A DNA stretch of 64,000 bases from GCA-020345945 sp964596985 (GTDB lineage: Archaea; Thermoproteota; Bathyarchaeia; RBG-16-48-13; GCA-020345945), in contig CAZQWG010000002.1 in the NCBI GenBank assembly GCA_964596985.1, positions 372,001 through 436,000 on the forward strand. Reading direction: 5' to 3'. Positions 32,783 through 41,817 of the stretch are shown here, piece after piece (within the stretch, counting starts at the first letter, position 1; each line of letters begins with the position of its first letter). A model generated the notes under the pieces. That model made no database searches. It worked only from the letters and a program-made list of their open reading frames with translations, and had not been told where the DNA came from. The position numbers and the translations under genes were made by a program.

Positions 32783-34000
32783 TCAGGATGACGAATACGT
32801 CTTCCGGCTGATTTGTCTCCGCAACATGAGCATTGGGATAGAGGTGCAGGAAGCGATTAGGCCTGAGATGATGAAGACCGCCTGGAATCCTAGGTGTTCT
32901 GCAGTGTATCCCCCGATTATGTTACCTACGGATATTCCTACCCTCAGGAATGTGTCGACGAAACCGTACGCAGAACCTATCTTCTCCGGGGGGGCTATGT
33001 CGCTGATCATTGTATCCATTATGGGACCGATCAGTGAACCTAGTAGGTTGATTGTCAGAAGGGAGATGACTGCCATTTCAACCCTCCCAACTAGTACCAG
33101 GCATAGATAGAGCGGTAATAGTATGGGTTGGGCTAGCATCACAAGTCGACTCCTCCTATGGAAGGTTGTGAACCTACTTGCCAGAGGCGCCCCGATAAAG
33201 GCTGATAACCCTGAGAGAGAGATGTAGAATCCAAGCTCGCCGTATGTAAGGTTGAATGTCTCTTGAAGATAGACTGGGACTAGGGCGGAAGATACTCCCC
33301 AGGTCATTGTCCTGAGGAAGTTGGCGGTTCCGAGCAGGATGGCATTCCTTCCAAGACTTCGAGCCGACTTGAAGATATCGTTCATTCCGATCCTTTCCCT
33401 CGTCTTCGTTGGTGGGGTGAACGGCATTCTGTAACAGATCAAAGGACCTGAAAGACTGATGACGAGAGCGATGAAGAAGACGGACCTTAGACCGTACGCC
33501 TCAACTATCGCGCCGGCGATTGCTGGACCGACGATTCCTGTGATGCTGAATATCAGACTGATAACTGTAAACGTCTTCACCCGGTCTCTGACATCAGTCT
33601 CCTCTGCGGCGATCCTCTTCATCATCGGAAAGAAGACCCCTGAAGCAATACCCGTTAATATCATTGCTATCGCAGCCAACTTCCAATCCCACGCAAGAGC
33701 CATGCTTGCGAGTGCCAGGATGGAACCTAAGAGTCCTGAAAGAATGAAGAGGCGGGGTCCAGTTATGTCCGACATAGCACCCACTGGTGTCCGGATCAAA
33801 CCCGAGAGTAGGTTGAGCGTCGAGTACAGTAGCCCCACCATTGTTAGGGAAATGCCTAGGCTCAAGAGATACAAAGGTAAGATTGCGCTGGTGATACCGC
33901 TGCCAACCTGGGTAATCGTGAAGATCATTGCCACCAGGTAGAGGAGAAGTATTCGGGGGGATCTCCATGTAGCCTTACTGTTCTTTCCTAGTGTCTTCAT
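32783..34000 (-). CDS. Major facilitator superfamily transporter
   Basis: A 405-aa carrier with twelve hydrophobic helices. The loop GLIRTPVGAMSDITGPRLFI is a weak motif A, and the second half carries GAPLASRFTTFHRRSRL. It is upstream of the SIS-domain gene on the same strand (gap about 120 bases) and may supply its substrate. Substrate unknown. Confidence 0.9.
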   Translation of the reverse strand: MKTLGKNSKATWRSPRILLLYLVAMIFTITQVGSGITSAILPLYLLSLGISLTMVGLLYSTLNLLSGLIRTPVGAMSDITGPRLFILSGLLGSILALASMALAWDWKLAAIAMILTGIASGVFFPMMKRIAAEETDVRDRVKTFTVISLIFSITGIVGPAIAGAIVEAYGLRSVFFIALVISLSGPLICYRMPFTPPTKTRERIGMNDIFKSARSLGRNAILLGTANFLRTMTWGVSSALVPVYLQETFNLTYGELGFYISLSGLSAFIGAPLASRFTTFHRRSRLVMLAQPILLPLYLCLVLVGRVEMAVISLLTINLLGSLIGPIMDTMISDIAPPEKIGSAYGFVDTFLRVGISVGNIIGGYTAEHLGFQAVFIISGLIASCTSIPMLMLRRQISRKTYSSS

Positions 34001-34288
34001 ATTCTCCTATCCGATCCAAACTGTCTGTTTGACGACAAGAAAAACCACTCGACAAGCGGGAAACGTGTGGTTCCCCTGTTGAGATCGTATGCCTCTATTA
34101 TACTGTCTCTTTAATCTTTCCCGGCTACGGTTCTCATCGGCCGCCGATGCTTTGCTGTGTGTACGAGGTGATTCCTTGATCATCCGATGTATACTGGATT
34201 TTACCGATCGAATGCAGGTCCTAGGGGGATTCTAAAGGTAGCCATTCTTAACTGGTTGTATCTACTCTAGTCTTAGACGTGGATAAGA

Positions 34289-35218
34289 ATGAAGGTGTTG
34301 ATGAGATCCACTCCTCCCCATCTTGCTCGGTTCCTGGAGGAGAGACTTCCCTCAGAATGTCATCTGCAAATGATCACAGCTGAGAATCTACCGAAGGAGA
34401 TCAAGGATGCAGATGTGCTTATTCCTGGACATATTACGATTGCTTCCGATATGCTTGATATGGCAGAGAGGATGAAGTTGATCCAGTGTGGAGTTGGATA
34501 CGACAACGTGGATCTGGAAGCTGCGAGCCTGAAGAGAATATATGTCGCAAACGCATCGGGAACCAACGCCGTCTCAGTTGCGGAACACGTCTTCGCACTG
34601 ATCTTGGTTCTCTCGAAGCGATTGCTGTGGGTTGACGCCTCCATGAAGGCTGGTCGATGGGAAAAACCGGGGATCCTGTTGGACGAACTTGCGGGGAAGA
34701 CGCTTGGAATAGTCGGGCTTGGGAGTGTTGGGGTTGAAGTCGCGAAACGCGGGTTAGCATTTGGGATGAGGATACTCTCCTTCAGGCGACGTCCGGTTGT
34801 TCCAGAAGGCTTGGATGTGACTTTGGTGGACTTCACCACGCTTCTCAGAGACTCGGATTTTATCTCTGTGAATGTCCCTTTGACTCGGGAAACGAGAGGA
34901 ATGCTTGGAGAGAGAGAATTCGAGCTTATGAAAGAGACCGCCTTCTTGGTCAACACTTCCCGGGGCGGTATCGTAGACGAGAAAGCCCTCTACTCCTCTC
35001 TGGCAGAGAAGAGAATCGCTGGTGCAGCTCTTGACGTATTTGAGGAGGAACCTCTCCCGGAACGGAACATGTTAAGAGGGTTGGACAATGTAGTCTTGAC
35101 ACCGCATATAGCAGGCAGAACCATCGAAGCAATTCACAGAAGATACGTCTTCTTCTCAGAGAACATCAAGCGGGTGCGAGATGGCAGGGTTCCTTTGAAT
35201 CTAGTCAACAGATTCTGA
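34289..35218 (+). CDS. D-2-hydroxyacid dehydrogenase (SerA/GyaR-like)
   Basis: A 309-aa NAD-dependent D-isomer-specific 2-hydroxyacid dehydrogenase. The Rossmann motif is GIVGLGSVGVEVAKRG. The catalytic Arg lies in NTSRGGIVDE, the Glu in DVFEEEPLP and the His in TPHIAG. It lacks the C-terminal ACT/ASB domains of full 3-phosphoglycerate dehydrogenase, so glyoxylate/hydroxypyruvate reductase or short SerA are both possible. It is monocistronic. Confidence 0.92.
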   Translation: MKVLMRSTPPHLARFLEERLPSECHLQMITAENLPKEIKDADVLIPGHITIASDMLDMAERMKLIQCGVGYDNVDLEAASLKRIYVANASGTNAVSVAEHVFALILVLSKRLLWVDASMKAGRWEKPGILLDELAGKTLGIVGLGSVGVEVAKRGLAFGMRILSFRRRPVVPEGLDVTLVDFTTLLRDSDFISVNVPLTRETRGMLGEREFELMKETAFLVNTSRGGIVDEKALYSSLAEKRIAGAALDVFEEEPLPERNMLRGLDNVVLTPHIAGRTIEAIHRRYVFFSENIKRVRDGRVPLNLVNRF

Positions 35219-35264
35219 ACAACCCTCAGAATACCCTCCTCCCACAAAGCGATGGCGAATCAGT

Positions 35265-35816
35265 TTATCGCTCACCGGTGTGATTTCTTGACAGGTTGTA
35301 GCCTACTAGACATGAACCGATTTCAGGTCCCCCGAGTTCTCTGTCTAGGAACTCCTTGAGTATTCTGTCGCCTTGAACGCTCGGGACACCTAGGACGCAG
35401 TCGCTGATCTCGGTAGAACTGTCCGATATCTCGAGAGGTCTAGGCAAGAAGTGGAGGCGCATCTCTTCTCTGGATCCGGGTCCTCTAGGCATCTCGTGAA
35501 AGTAGATAACGAATGTGTCCCATAGGAAGATGTTGGTCTTGTCTTTTTTCAACTCGTCAGCTCTTTCTCTGGTTACTTCTTCCCCTACGATCCTATCTCT
35601 GTACCGGATTTCCATGTGTGGGTGGTATGGGTACTTGAACTTTGAGCTGTCAATGATGATGGCGGCTGTATATTCTCTGTTGAGGGCTTCCCTTACGCCT
35701 TCGTTGATGGATTTACACATACCAAAGACGATCTTGTTTTCTTCGAGTTTCTCGATCTCGAGTATCCCCTTCTTCTCTTCGGCGTTGAGAAGCTTGAGTT
35801 TGATTACCCCTTCCAA
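35265..35816 (-). CDS. Unknown 183-aa soluble protein
   Basis: An ATG-started 183-aa protein beginning MEGVIKLKLLNAEEKKG. It has no membrane helix. A helical charged N-terminus is followed by mixed alpha/beta stretches such as YTAAIIIDSSKFKYPYHPHM and TNIFLWDTFVIYFHEMP. Histidines and acidic residues are clustered near the centre, but no known metal motif stands out. Clear hydrophobic-core patterning supports coding. It is convergent with the hydroxyacid dehydrogenase gene. No family recognised. Confidence 0.65.
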   Translation of the reverse strand: MEGVIKLKLLNAEEKKGILEIEKLEENKIVFGMCKSINEGVREALNREYTAAIIIDSSKFKYPYHPHMEIRYRDRIVGEEVTRERADELKKDKTNIFLWDTFVIYFHEMPRGPGSREEMRLHFLPRPLEISDSSTEISDCVLGVPSVQGDRILKEFLDRELGGPEIGSCLVGYNLSRNHTGER

Positions 35817-36009
35817 GGCTTCTAGGGTCTTCGCGACGTCGGATTCGTTCTTGTCTTTCAGTCTAGCCCCCTCCCAAATAGGGTTCTGATAGATCTTGAG
35901 GAACTATTCGTTTTGATGAGGTTTGCGGCTTCGGATGGGCTTTCAAGTCCGTAAACCGAATATCTAGTGATCGTAATTGTTGGTGGCGATCGCTTGGAAA
36001 GGAAGGTGA

Positions 36010-37002
36010 TTGGGTCTGTCTGGTATTGAGGTAACCTATCTCTCAAGATCGGACTTGATCGGTCTGGGTCTGTCGATGAAAGAAACCCTGGAGATCGTTG
36101 ACTCCGTGTTCCGTGCTCATGGGGAAGGAGACGTGGTCATGCCGGCGAAGATCACCCTCCATTTTGCAGGTCGGTTGGGTGACGCGAACGCGATGCCTGC
36201 ACACGTGGTTCCGCTTGATTCGGCGGGGATAAAGTGGGCTGCCGGTTTCTGGGGGAACCCGGCAAAGGGGTTTCCCTCGGTTTCCGCGGTGATAGTGCTC
36301 AACGATCCTGAGACCGGGATTCCGATCGCGGTTCTCGAAGGGGGATGGATTACAGCTATGAGAACTGGCGCGGCGACGGGTATCGGGGCGAGGTATCTTG
36401 CCCGTCAAGACTCTTCAGTTGTGGGCATTTTCGGTGCTGGCTTTCAATCCTTTTTCCAGATCGAAGCGTTGGCGCAGGTTTTCGAGCTGGAAAAAGTCAA
36501 AATCAATGACATAGATCGGCGGAAGACCCGAAATCTAGCCAGTCGAGTGACATCCGAGCTAGGGATTGCATCACAGGAATCGGTGGTTCCCCGAGAAGTG
36601 GTTGAAGGCTCGGACATCATCGTGACCGCTACTTCTTCCAGCGAACCCATAGTGGAGGCGGATTGGTTGGACGAGGGAGTTTTCATCTCCGCTATCGGCT
36701 CGTTGCAAGAAGTCAGTGATGATGTTGTCTACAGGGTCGAGAAGGTTTTTGTCGACAGCTTAGAACAGACGATGCATAGAGGAGCTTTAGCTCGCATGTA
36801 CCAGTCGGAGAAGATCGACAGGACGAGAATCTGTGCCGAACTAGGGGATGTAGTGGCAGGGAAGAGCGAGGGGCGAGCATCCGAGAGTGAGAAGATCCTT
36901 CTTGTCCCGATTGGAATGGGTAGCGAGGATGTAGGGGTCGCAGGGCACCTCTACAGAAGGGCGTTGAAGAAAGGCGTAGGAACACGTCTCCCCTTCTTAT
37001 GA
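36010..37002 (+). CDS. Ornithine cyclodeaminase / mu-crystallin family dehydrogenase
   Basis: A 330-aa NAD(P)-dependent enzyme of the family that includes ornithine cyclodeaminase and archaeal alanine dehydrogenase. Visible features are PAKITLHF with the substrate lysine, EGGWITAMRTGAATGIGARY, and the nucleotide motif GIFGAGFQS. The start is TTG with GGAAGGTGA immediately upstream; no earlier ATG fits. Archaeal members often make alanine from pyruvate and ammonium. Cyclodeaminase or imine-reductase activity cannot be separated by eye. Confidence 0.9.
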   Translation: MGLSGIEVTYLSRSDLIGLGLSMKETLEIVDSVFRAHGEGDVVMPAKITLHFAGRLGDANAMPAHVVPLDSAGIKWAAGFWGNPAKGFPSVSAVIVLNDPETGIPIAVLEGGWITAMRTGAATGIGARYLARQDSSVVGIFGAGFQSFFQIEALAQVFELEKVKINDIDRRKTRNLASRVTSELGIASQESVVPREVVEGSDIIVTATSSSEPIVEADWLDEGVFISAIGSLQEVSDDVVYRVEKVFVDSLEQTMHRGALARMYQSEKIDRTRICAELGDVVAGKSEGRASESEKILLVPIGMGSEDVGVAGHLYRRALKKGVGTRLPFL

Positions 37003-37126
37003 TTCACTCTGATCCGTGGAATGTTTGGCAACAATTCTAGGATCGCACCAACGACCCAGTATGCTGCTGGCGTGCGCTGACGGCGAATAGGTTGGGGGTC
37101 GGGTTGGTCCTGCCCTAATCCCGGGG

Positions 37127-38023
37127 TCAGCTCCGGCTACCCTTGACCTCTGTCTTCGCAAGATTCTCGTAGAATTTCACAAGGCTTCGGTTGTCGTCTG
37201 AGCCTAGCCCATCTACGATTAGAGCACCCATCATCTCGTGGATCAGACCTGTGACCATTAGGGGTGTTCCGATCGACTTCCCGGCTGAGAGAGCTATGCC
37301 GAGGTCCTTGTAGTGGTGAGCCAGTTTAAACCCTGGCTTGAAGTTCCTCTTGATTATCTCGGGCGTCACGTTTTCCATATACCAGCTTCTATTCACTCCC
37401 TTACCTAGGACCGATAACATGAGGTCTGGGTCTATCCCTGCTTTCGTTCCCAAGACAAATGCCTCAGAGATCCCGGCAAGAGTACACGCTGCGATCATTT
37501 GGTTGCAGGCTTTGCAGACCTGCCCCATGCTTGATTCTCCGATGTAAACTATGTTCTTACCCATGCCTTGGAAGATGTCTTTGCATTCATCGAAGACTTG
37601 CTTGTCTCCCCCGACCATGATCGCTAGCGCCCCTTCGATCGCGCCTTTCTCTCCGCCGCTTACCGGCGCATCCAGCATCTTTACTCCTTTCACAGCTAGG
37701 GCTTCGGCAATCCTCTTTGTGGCCACCGGAGAGATTGTGCTGCAATCGATGTAGACCATGCCTTTCCGGGCGCCTTCTATGATTCCTTCTGGCCCAAGGG
37801 CGATTTCCTCCACGGCAGCCGAGTCTGTGACGCAGCTGACTACTACATCTGAGTTCATTGCCACCTCCTTAGGGGAACTCGCTACCTTTGCACCGATCTT
37901 CTCCAATTCATCGGCTTTTGACTTCGATCTGTTGTAGACGGTCAGGGAGAATCCTGCATTCATTAGATTCTTTGCCATCGGCTTTCCCATGGTTCCAAGC
38001 CCGACAAAACCAACTCTCTTCAC
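37127..38023 (-). CDS. 3-hydroxyisobutyrate/tartronate-semialdehyde dehydrogenase family
   Basis: A 298-aa beta-hydroxyacid dehydrogenase. Motifs in order are the N-terminal GFVGLGTMGKPMAKNL, the substrate loop DAPVSGGEKGAIEGAL, and the catalytic Lys in GQVCKACNQMI. The frame is open from 38137, but GTG 38023 with AGGTG 7 bases upstream gives the usual MKRVGFVGLG start. It reduces or oxidises a beta-hydroxyacid with NAD(P). It could work with the hydroxyacid enzymes nearby (34289, 2927, 8812), as suggested by theme only. Confidence 0.92.
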   Translation of the reverse strand: MKRVGFVGLGTMGKPMAKNLMNAGFSLTVYNRSKSKADELEKIGAKVASSPKEVAMNSDVVVSCVTDSAAVEEIALGPEGIIEGARKGMVYIDCSTISPVATKRIAEALAVKGVKMLDAPVSGGEKGAIEGALAIMVGGDKQVFDECKDIFQGMGKNIVYIGESSMGQVCKACNQMIAACTLAGISEAFVLGTKAGIDPDLMLSVLGKGVNRSWYMENVTPEIIKRNFKPGFKLAHHYKDLGIALSAGKSIGTPLMVTGLIHEMMGALIVDGLGSDDNRSLVKFYENLAKTEVKGSRS

Positions 38024-38229
38024 CCTTTCACACCTCTTCTCATCGTTAGGTGACTCTTCTCCTATAACTTCTTTATTCCCCATAGCCCGGTCAAAGAGGG
38101 TTTCATCATCGGGTTTGATATCTGCCTTTAGAGTCAAAGCGCTCTTCGATATGCTTCTTCTTGTCCAAAATTCCCGATTCCCGCTCGATCTGAGGTGGTT
38201 CTTGTCTCTCTGAACCAGATTCTGTTCAG

Positions 38230-39444
38230 TTATCGGGTGTTGCCCGGTGTTTGAACTTCTCTCCTTCTGCTCACCGCCTTGCTTAAGGGTAGGATCACGG
38301 CTTCACTCGGAGAGCTATCCACCCTGAACCGCAGGGTGTCATCCTTAGTCTTCAGAATGTTGAGACTCGCCAGCAGGTGTTTGTTGAGTTTGAGTCCGCA
38401 GTGCCCGCATTCTGTCAGGTGTCCATTCGGCTCTACCATGCAGCCACATACCGGACACTTCCGGCTCGTATACCGGGGATCAACGTAGGATACAGGTACG
38501 CCTTCCCATTTGGCTTTATACTCGATGAACTGTTGGAGTTTTCTGAAGGACCATGTGTTCAACCGTCGTCTTAGGCTCTTGGTGTTCACCGAGATTTTCT
38601 GTCCTTTGCCATTGAGAGAATTGACCTCCTCCTTTTTCCTTCTGTTAACGGATTTTCGAATGCCTTTCAGATCCTCTAGTACGATTTCCAGTTTCTTTTC
38701 TTTGGCTTCGTCAACGATTTGTCGGCTGACTTTGTGGAGTACTGCCTCGGTTCTATTCTTCTCGTTCTTACGATACTTGTTCTGTAGTTCTGTTGACTTC
38801 CGTCTGTCGTTGCAGTATCGTTGCTGTATTCTCCGCCGTTTCGCGTAGTAGGCGTGTTTCAGGGTCTTCACGGCTGAGAGGTCGTGGCTCTTGAACGATA
38901 CTTCCTCGTTGAGGAGTTCTGCTCTGTCTATGCTTACCTCGTTAGTATCGTACCCGACAAGTCCTTTGGGTTCGTAGGGTTCGACTTCTTTGGATACTGC
39001 GATGACTGCTCTTCTAGGGTTGATGGTTACTGATCCCAGTTTGAGATGTGGGTCTGCCAATAACTTTCTCTGGTATTCACCCATCTTTAGCTTGATGTGG
39101 ATGAACTGTCTCGGCTTCACAGGTATCCTGAGGGCGTCGCCTTCGAGCTTGTACGTCTGGTTGTCCAGCTTCAGGAACGGGTGGGTGATATACGGTGTTT
39201 TTCTCCGTTTCCTGTTCCGTATGACCGCGCAGGCTACCTCGCAGGCGGATAGAATGTAGTGTGTATGAAGCCGGTACCGTTTGAGGTCGTCGTAGACGGT
39301 TTTTATCAGTCTGAATCTCGACGTGATCCTATGCTTGATTGCTATCCGTACCGCGTCGTTGGTCATCTTCCGGAAAGTATTGAAAAGTTCTTCCAACTCC
39401 TCGTTCGGGCGGTACTGGAATCGGACTGCTTTGACCGCTTTCAT
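38230..39444 (-). CDS. tnpB: TnpB (IS200/IS605 OrfB) with altered RuvC-III residue
   Basis: A 404-aa TnpB-type RNA-guided nuclease homologue. RuvC motif I Asp166 (GYDTNE) and motif II Glu257 (IVLEDLKG) are present, as is the zinc finger with C330, C333, C346 and C349. In motif III the usual Asp is His356 (NKHLLASLNI), a one-base change (GAC to CAC), which would be expected to stop DNA cleavage. The gene is otherwise full length with no frameshift. No TnpA lies beside it. The guide (omega) RNA would overlap its 3' end below 38230. A short GGGTGTTGCCC hairpin is there at 38236. Confidence 0.9.
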   Translation of the reverse strand: MKAVKAVRFQYRPNEELEELFNTFRKMTNDAVRIAIKHRITSRFRLIKTVYDDLKRYRLHTHYILSACEVACAVIRNRKRRKTPYITHPFLKLDNQTYKLEGDALRIPVKPRQFIHIKLKMGEYQRKLLADPHLKLGSVTINPRRAVIAVSKEVEPYEPKGLVGYDTNEVSIDRAELLNEEVSFKSHDLSAVKTLKHAYYAKRRRIQQRYCNDRRKSTELQNKYRKNEKNRTEAVLHKVSRQIVDEAKEKKLEIVLEDLKGIRKSVNRRKKEEVNSLNGKGQKISVNTKSLRRRLNTWSFRKLQQFIEYKAKWEGVPVSYVDPRYTSRKCPVCGCMVEPNGHLTECGHCGLKLNKHLLASLNILKTKDDTLRFRVDSSPSEAVILPLSKAVSRRREVQTPGNTR

Positions 39445-39584
39445 TCCTAAGCCTTCTCTGCAATCATAGATCCCTTTGTTCCACTAATAACCACCACACG
39501 AAGAATAAACAGAACCCTGAACCAAAAGAGATATACGTGAGTCATCCACTTTGTGGGGTTTCATCTACGGAGGATAAGGCTATT

Positions 39585-39674
39585 ATGAAGTGTCCCTACT
39601 GTGGAGAGAAGAAGAAACTGAAGAGGTATTCTACCAGGGTATATCAATGCCTGGCTTGCAAGAAGAAATTCTGA
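39585..39674 (+). CDS. 29-aa zinc-ribbon microprotein
   Basis: ATG-started 29-codon frame with CPYC at residues 3-6 and CLAC at 22-25, linked by a basic stretch (GEKKKLKRYSTRVYQ) and ending KKKF. The four cysteines make a complete zinc ribbon. GGAGG lies about 11 bases upstream of the ATG. It resembles the isolated zinc-ribbon half of larger transcription or transposase proteins, but has its own start and stop. Confidence 0.6.
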   Translation: MKCPYCGEKKKLKRYSTRVYQCLACKKKF

Positions 39675-39897
39675 GCCTCTTTAACAAGGATAGTCCTCCA
39701 GCTTCTTTTGACTCTGCACCGAAACCTCGACAACCCAATACCGTTCTCTTTTTTTATTTAGGATAGCAGACTTATTGTTGGTGTGAGGGATCGGAGTCGG
39801 GTACTGTCTCTACTCAGGCGGGTTCGCTGTGGACCGCTTTGTTCGGATCGATGGGTGATCAGTTCCGAGTGGTCGGTAAGTTGTTGGAGGAATCCGG

Positions 39898-40605
39898 TTG
39901 ACCAAAGCCCGTGACCTCTCGGTTCTCACTATGTTTGTCGCACTGACCGCGGTGAGCGACTCGATTTCAGGGATACCTCAACTACATTCTGGTGTCTGGT
40001 ATTCCTGGGTCTTCTTGATGATCCCGGTGAACGGTATCGTTTTAGGCCCTTTCTACGGCTTTTTGGCAACCCTGATGGGGGTCTTCGCCGGTCATTTCAT
40101 CTATTTCAGGGGAATGGAAGAGTTCCTGTTCACGATCGGTGCTGCTGTCGGATCGGCTATTTGTGGGTTGATGTGGAATAGGAGAATCTATCCTGTCGTC
40201 GTCTTCTACACCTTGGGGCTGGTCTCGTATTTCTTGACCCCGATCTCGTTCTCCCTTCCCCTATGGGGCATGTGGGATACCTACTTGGCCTATTCCGTTG
40301 TCCTCCTGCTAGGATTCTTGTCTTCGAGGGTTTCTTCGGAGTGGATCGACGATCATGTTCGCTTCTGGGTTGCTGTTTGTTCCTTCGTCGGGGTTGAAGC
40401 CGATGTTTTATTCAGGATTTTCCTTTTCATCCCTGGGGGTACCTTTCGATCTATCTACGGGTTTCCCTTGGAGATTCTTTGGGAGATATGGGTTCTAGCC
40501 GCTGTAAGTACGCCTATCCAGGTCGCGATCTCGGTTGTCTTCTCGTATCTGGCTGTTCCCGGCATCCTAGATTTCGTGAATAAGCGGGTCAAGCGCGCTC
40601 CGTGA
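39898..40605 (+). CDS. ECF transporter substrate-binding (S) component-like membrane protein
   Basis: A 235-aa membrane protein with about six helices. An N-terminal MTKARDLSVLTMFVALTAVSD resembles the ECF S-component start, with GPFYGFLATLMGVFAGHFIY in helix 3. S components bind a vitamin or metal and pair with a shared energising module, none of which is in this window. The TTG start has GGAGG 11 bases before it. Vitamin specificity cannot be read. The 220-base upstream region holds no recognised riboswitch. Confidence 0.72.
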   Translation: MTKARDLSVLTMFVALTAVSDSISGIPQLHSGVWYSWVFLMIPVNGIVLGPFYGFLATLMGVFAGHFIYFRGMEEFLFTIGAAVGSAICGLMWNRRIYPVVVFYTLGLVSYFLTPISFSLPLWGMWDTYLAYSVVLLLGFLSSRVSSEWIDDHVRFWVAVCSFVGVEADVLFRIFLFIPGGTFRSIYGFPLEILWEIWVLAAVSTPIQVAISVVFSYLAVPGILDFVNKRVKRAP

Positions 40606-40617
40606 GTTTCGTCTCTT

Positions 40618-41631
40618 CTATCGTAGGCCTGTTCCGTCTATCTTTTCTCCGCAGAAACGACATTTTGAATCTCTGATCTCGTCCGCAAGAATGCTGTAAC
40701 CGTGTCTTCGAATCAGTAGTTTGCCGCAGTTCCAGCAATAGGTATTCTCTCCCCCTTCGCCGGGCACGTTTCCTTCGTAGACGTATCTTAGTCCGGCTTC
40801 CAGCCCTATCTCTCTGGCTCTTCTGAGGGTTTCTATGGGCGTTGGGGGGAGATCCAACAATCTGTAGTGGGGGTAGAACCTTGTTACATGCCAGGGTATT
40901 TCCTCGCCGAGATCGACTATGAATTCTGCGATACGGCGTAACTCTTCTGCTGAGTCGTTCAGGGTAGGTATGATCAATGTGGTGAGTTCTATCCATACGC
41001 CCAGTTTCTTGTAGAGGTTTATGGAGTCAAGCACGGGTTGGAGTCTTGCCCCGCATATGTCTCTGTAGAACCCCTCTCTCATACTCTTTAGGTCGATGTT
41101 TGCCGCGTCGAGATATGGTCCTATTTCCTCCAGTGCTCGTTTAGTGATATAGCCGTTGGTTACGAAGACGTTCTTTATCCCCCTCTTTGAGGCGATTATC
41201 GAGGTGTCGTAGGCGTATTCGAAGAATATCGTGGGTTCAGTGTAGGTGTAGGCGATACTTGTGCATCCTGCCGAGTGGGCTTCCTCGACGATTCTCTCGG
41301 GAGGAACGTTCGTTCCCTCTATTCGCCCTGTTTCTTTGGGCATTTGGGAGATCTGATAGTTCTGGCAGTTTCTGCATTTCAGGTTGCATCCTACTGTTGC
41401 GATGGAATACGCCTCTGAGCCGGGATAGAAGTTGAATAGGGGCTTCTTCTCTATTGGGTCAATCGCGCAGGAGACCGCTTTGCCGTAGACGAGTGAATAC
41501 AGTTTACCGTCTCGGTTCTCTCTTACACCGCAGATTCCTCTCTTGTTCTCCCGAATAGCGCACATATGAGGACATAGAATGCACTTCGTGATACGGTCTT
41601 CCTGTTTCTCGTAGAGCATTGCTTCCCTCAA
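40618..41631 (-). CDS. amrS: AmmeMemoRadiSam-system radical SAM enzyme
   Basis: A 337-aa radical SAM protein of the PflA-like AmmeMemoRadiSam type. The cluster motif is CNLKCRNC (C82, C86, C89). An N-terminal cysteine group (C17, C20, C24, C34) and a C-terminal zinc-ribbon-like pair (CWNC and CRFC) are typical of the family. The AMMECR1 and Memo partners are not in this window. The natural substrate is not established. Possibly followed by convergent ECF-S gene transcription. Confidence 0.9.
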   Translation of the reverse strand: MREAMLYEKQEDRITKCILCPHMCAIRENKRGICGVRENRDGKLYSLVYGKAVSCAIDPIEKKPLFNFYPGSEAYSIATVGCNLKCRNCQNYQISQMPKETGRIEGTNVPPERIVEEAHSAGCTSIAYTYTEPTIFFEYAYDTSIIASKRGIKNVFVTNGYITKRALEEIGPYLDAANIDLKSMREGFYRDICGARLQPVLDSINLYKKLGVWIELTTLIIPTLNDSAEELRRIAEFIVDLGEEIPWHVTRFYPHYRLLDLPPTPIETLRRAREIGLEAGLRYVYEGNVPGEGGENTYCWNCGKLLIRRHGYSILADEIRDSKCRFCGEKIDGTGLR

Positions 41632-41817
41632 AGTCTGTTCCCTTCGGGTGTTCAGGAATCCGAACCGACTCCAATAGCTTTTTCATGCTATATTTGGCTT
41701 GGGGGAGGATTTTCAATGCTTGAAAAGCCCCCTCCAGCTCAGTGCGAGGGTTGTGAGAGGAGCGTAGTGCAATCGGACGCTGTCGTCTCTAGGGGGTTGA
41801 ACTTCAACCGTTCTCGA

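Noticed and set aside
39675..39897. Possible riboswitch upstream of the ECF S-component gene
   Set aside because: No TPP, FMN or cobalamin box recognised. A start-less frame overlapping the TTG start is present but unconvincing.
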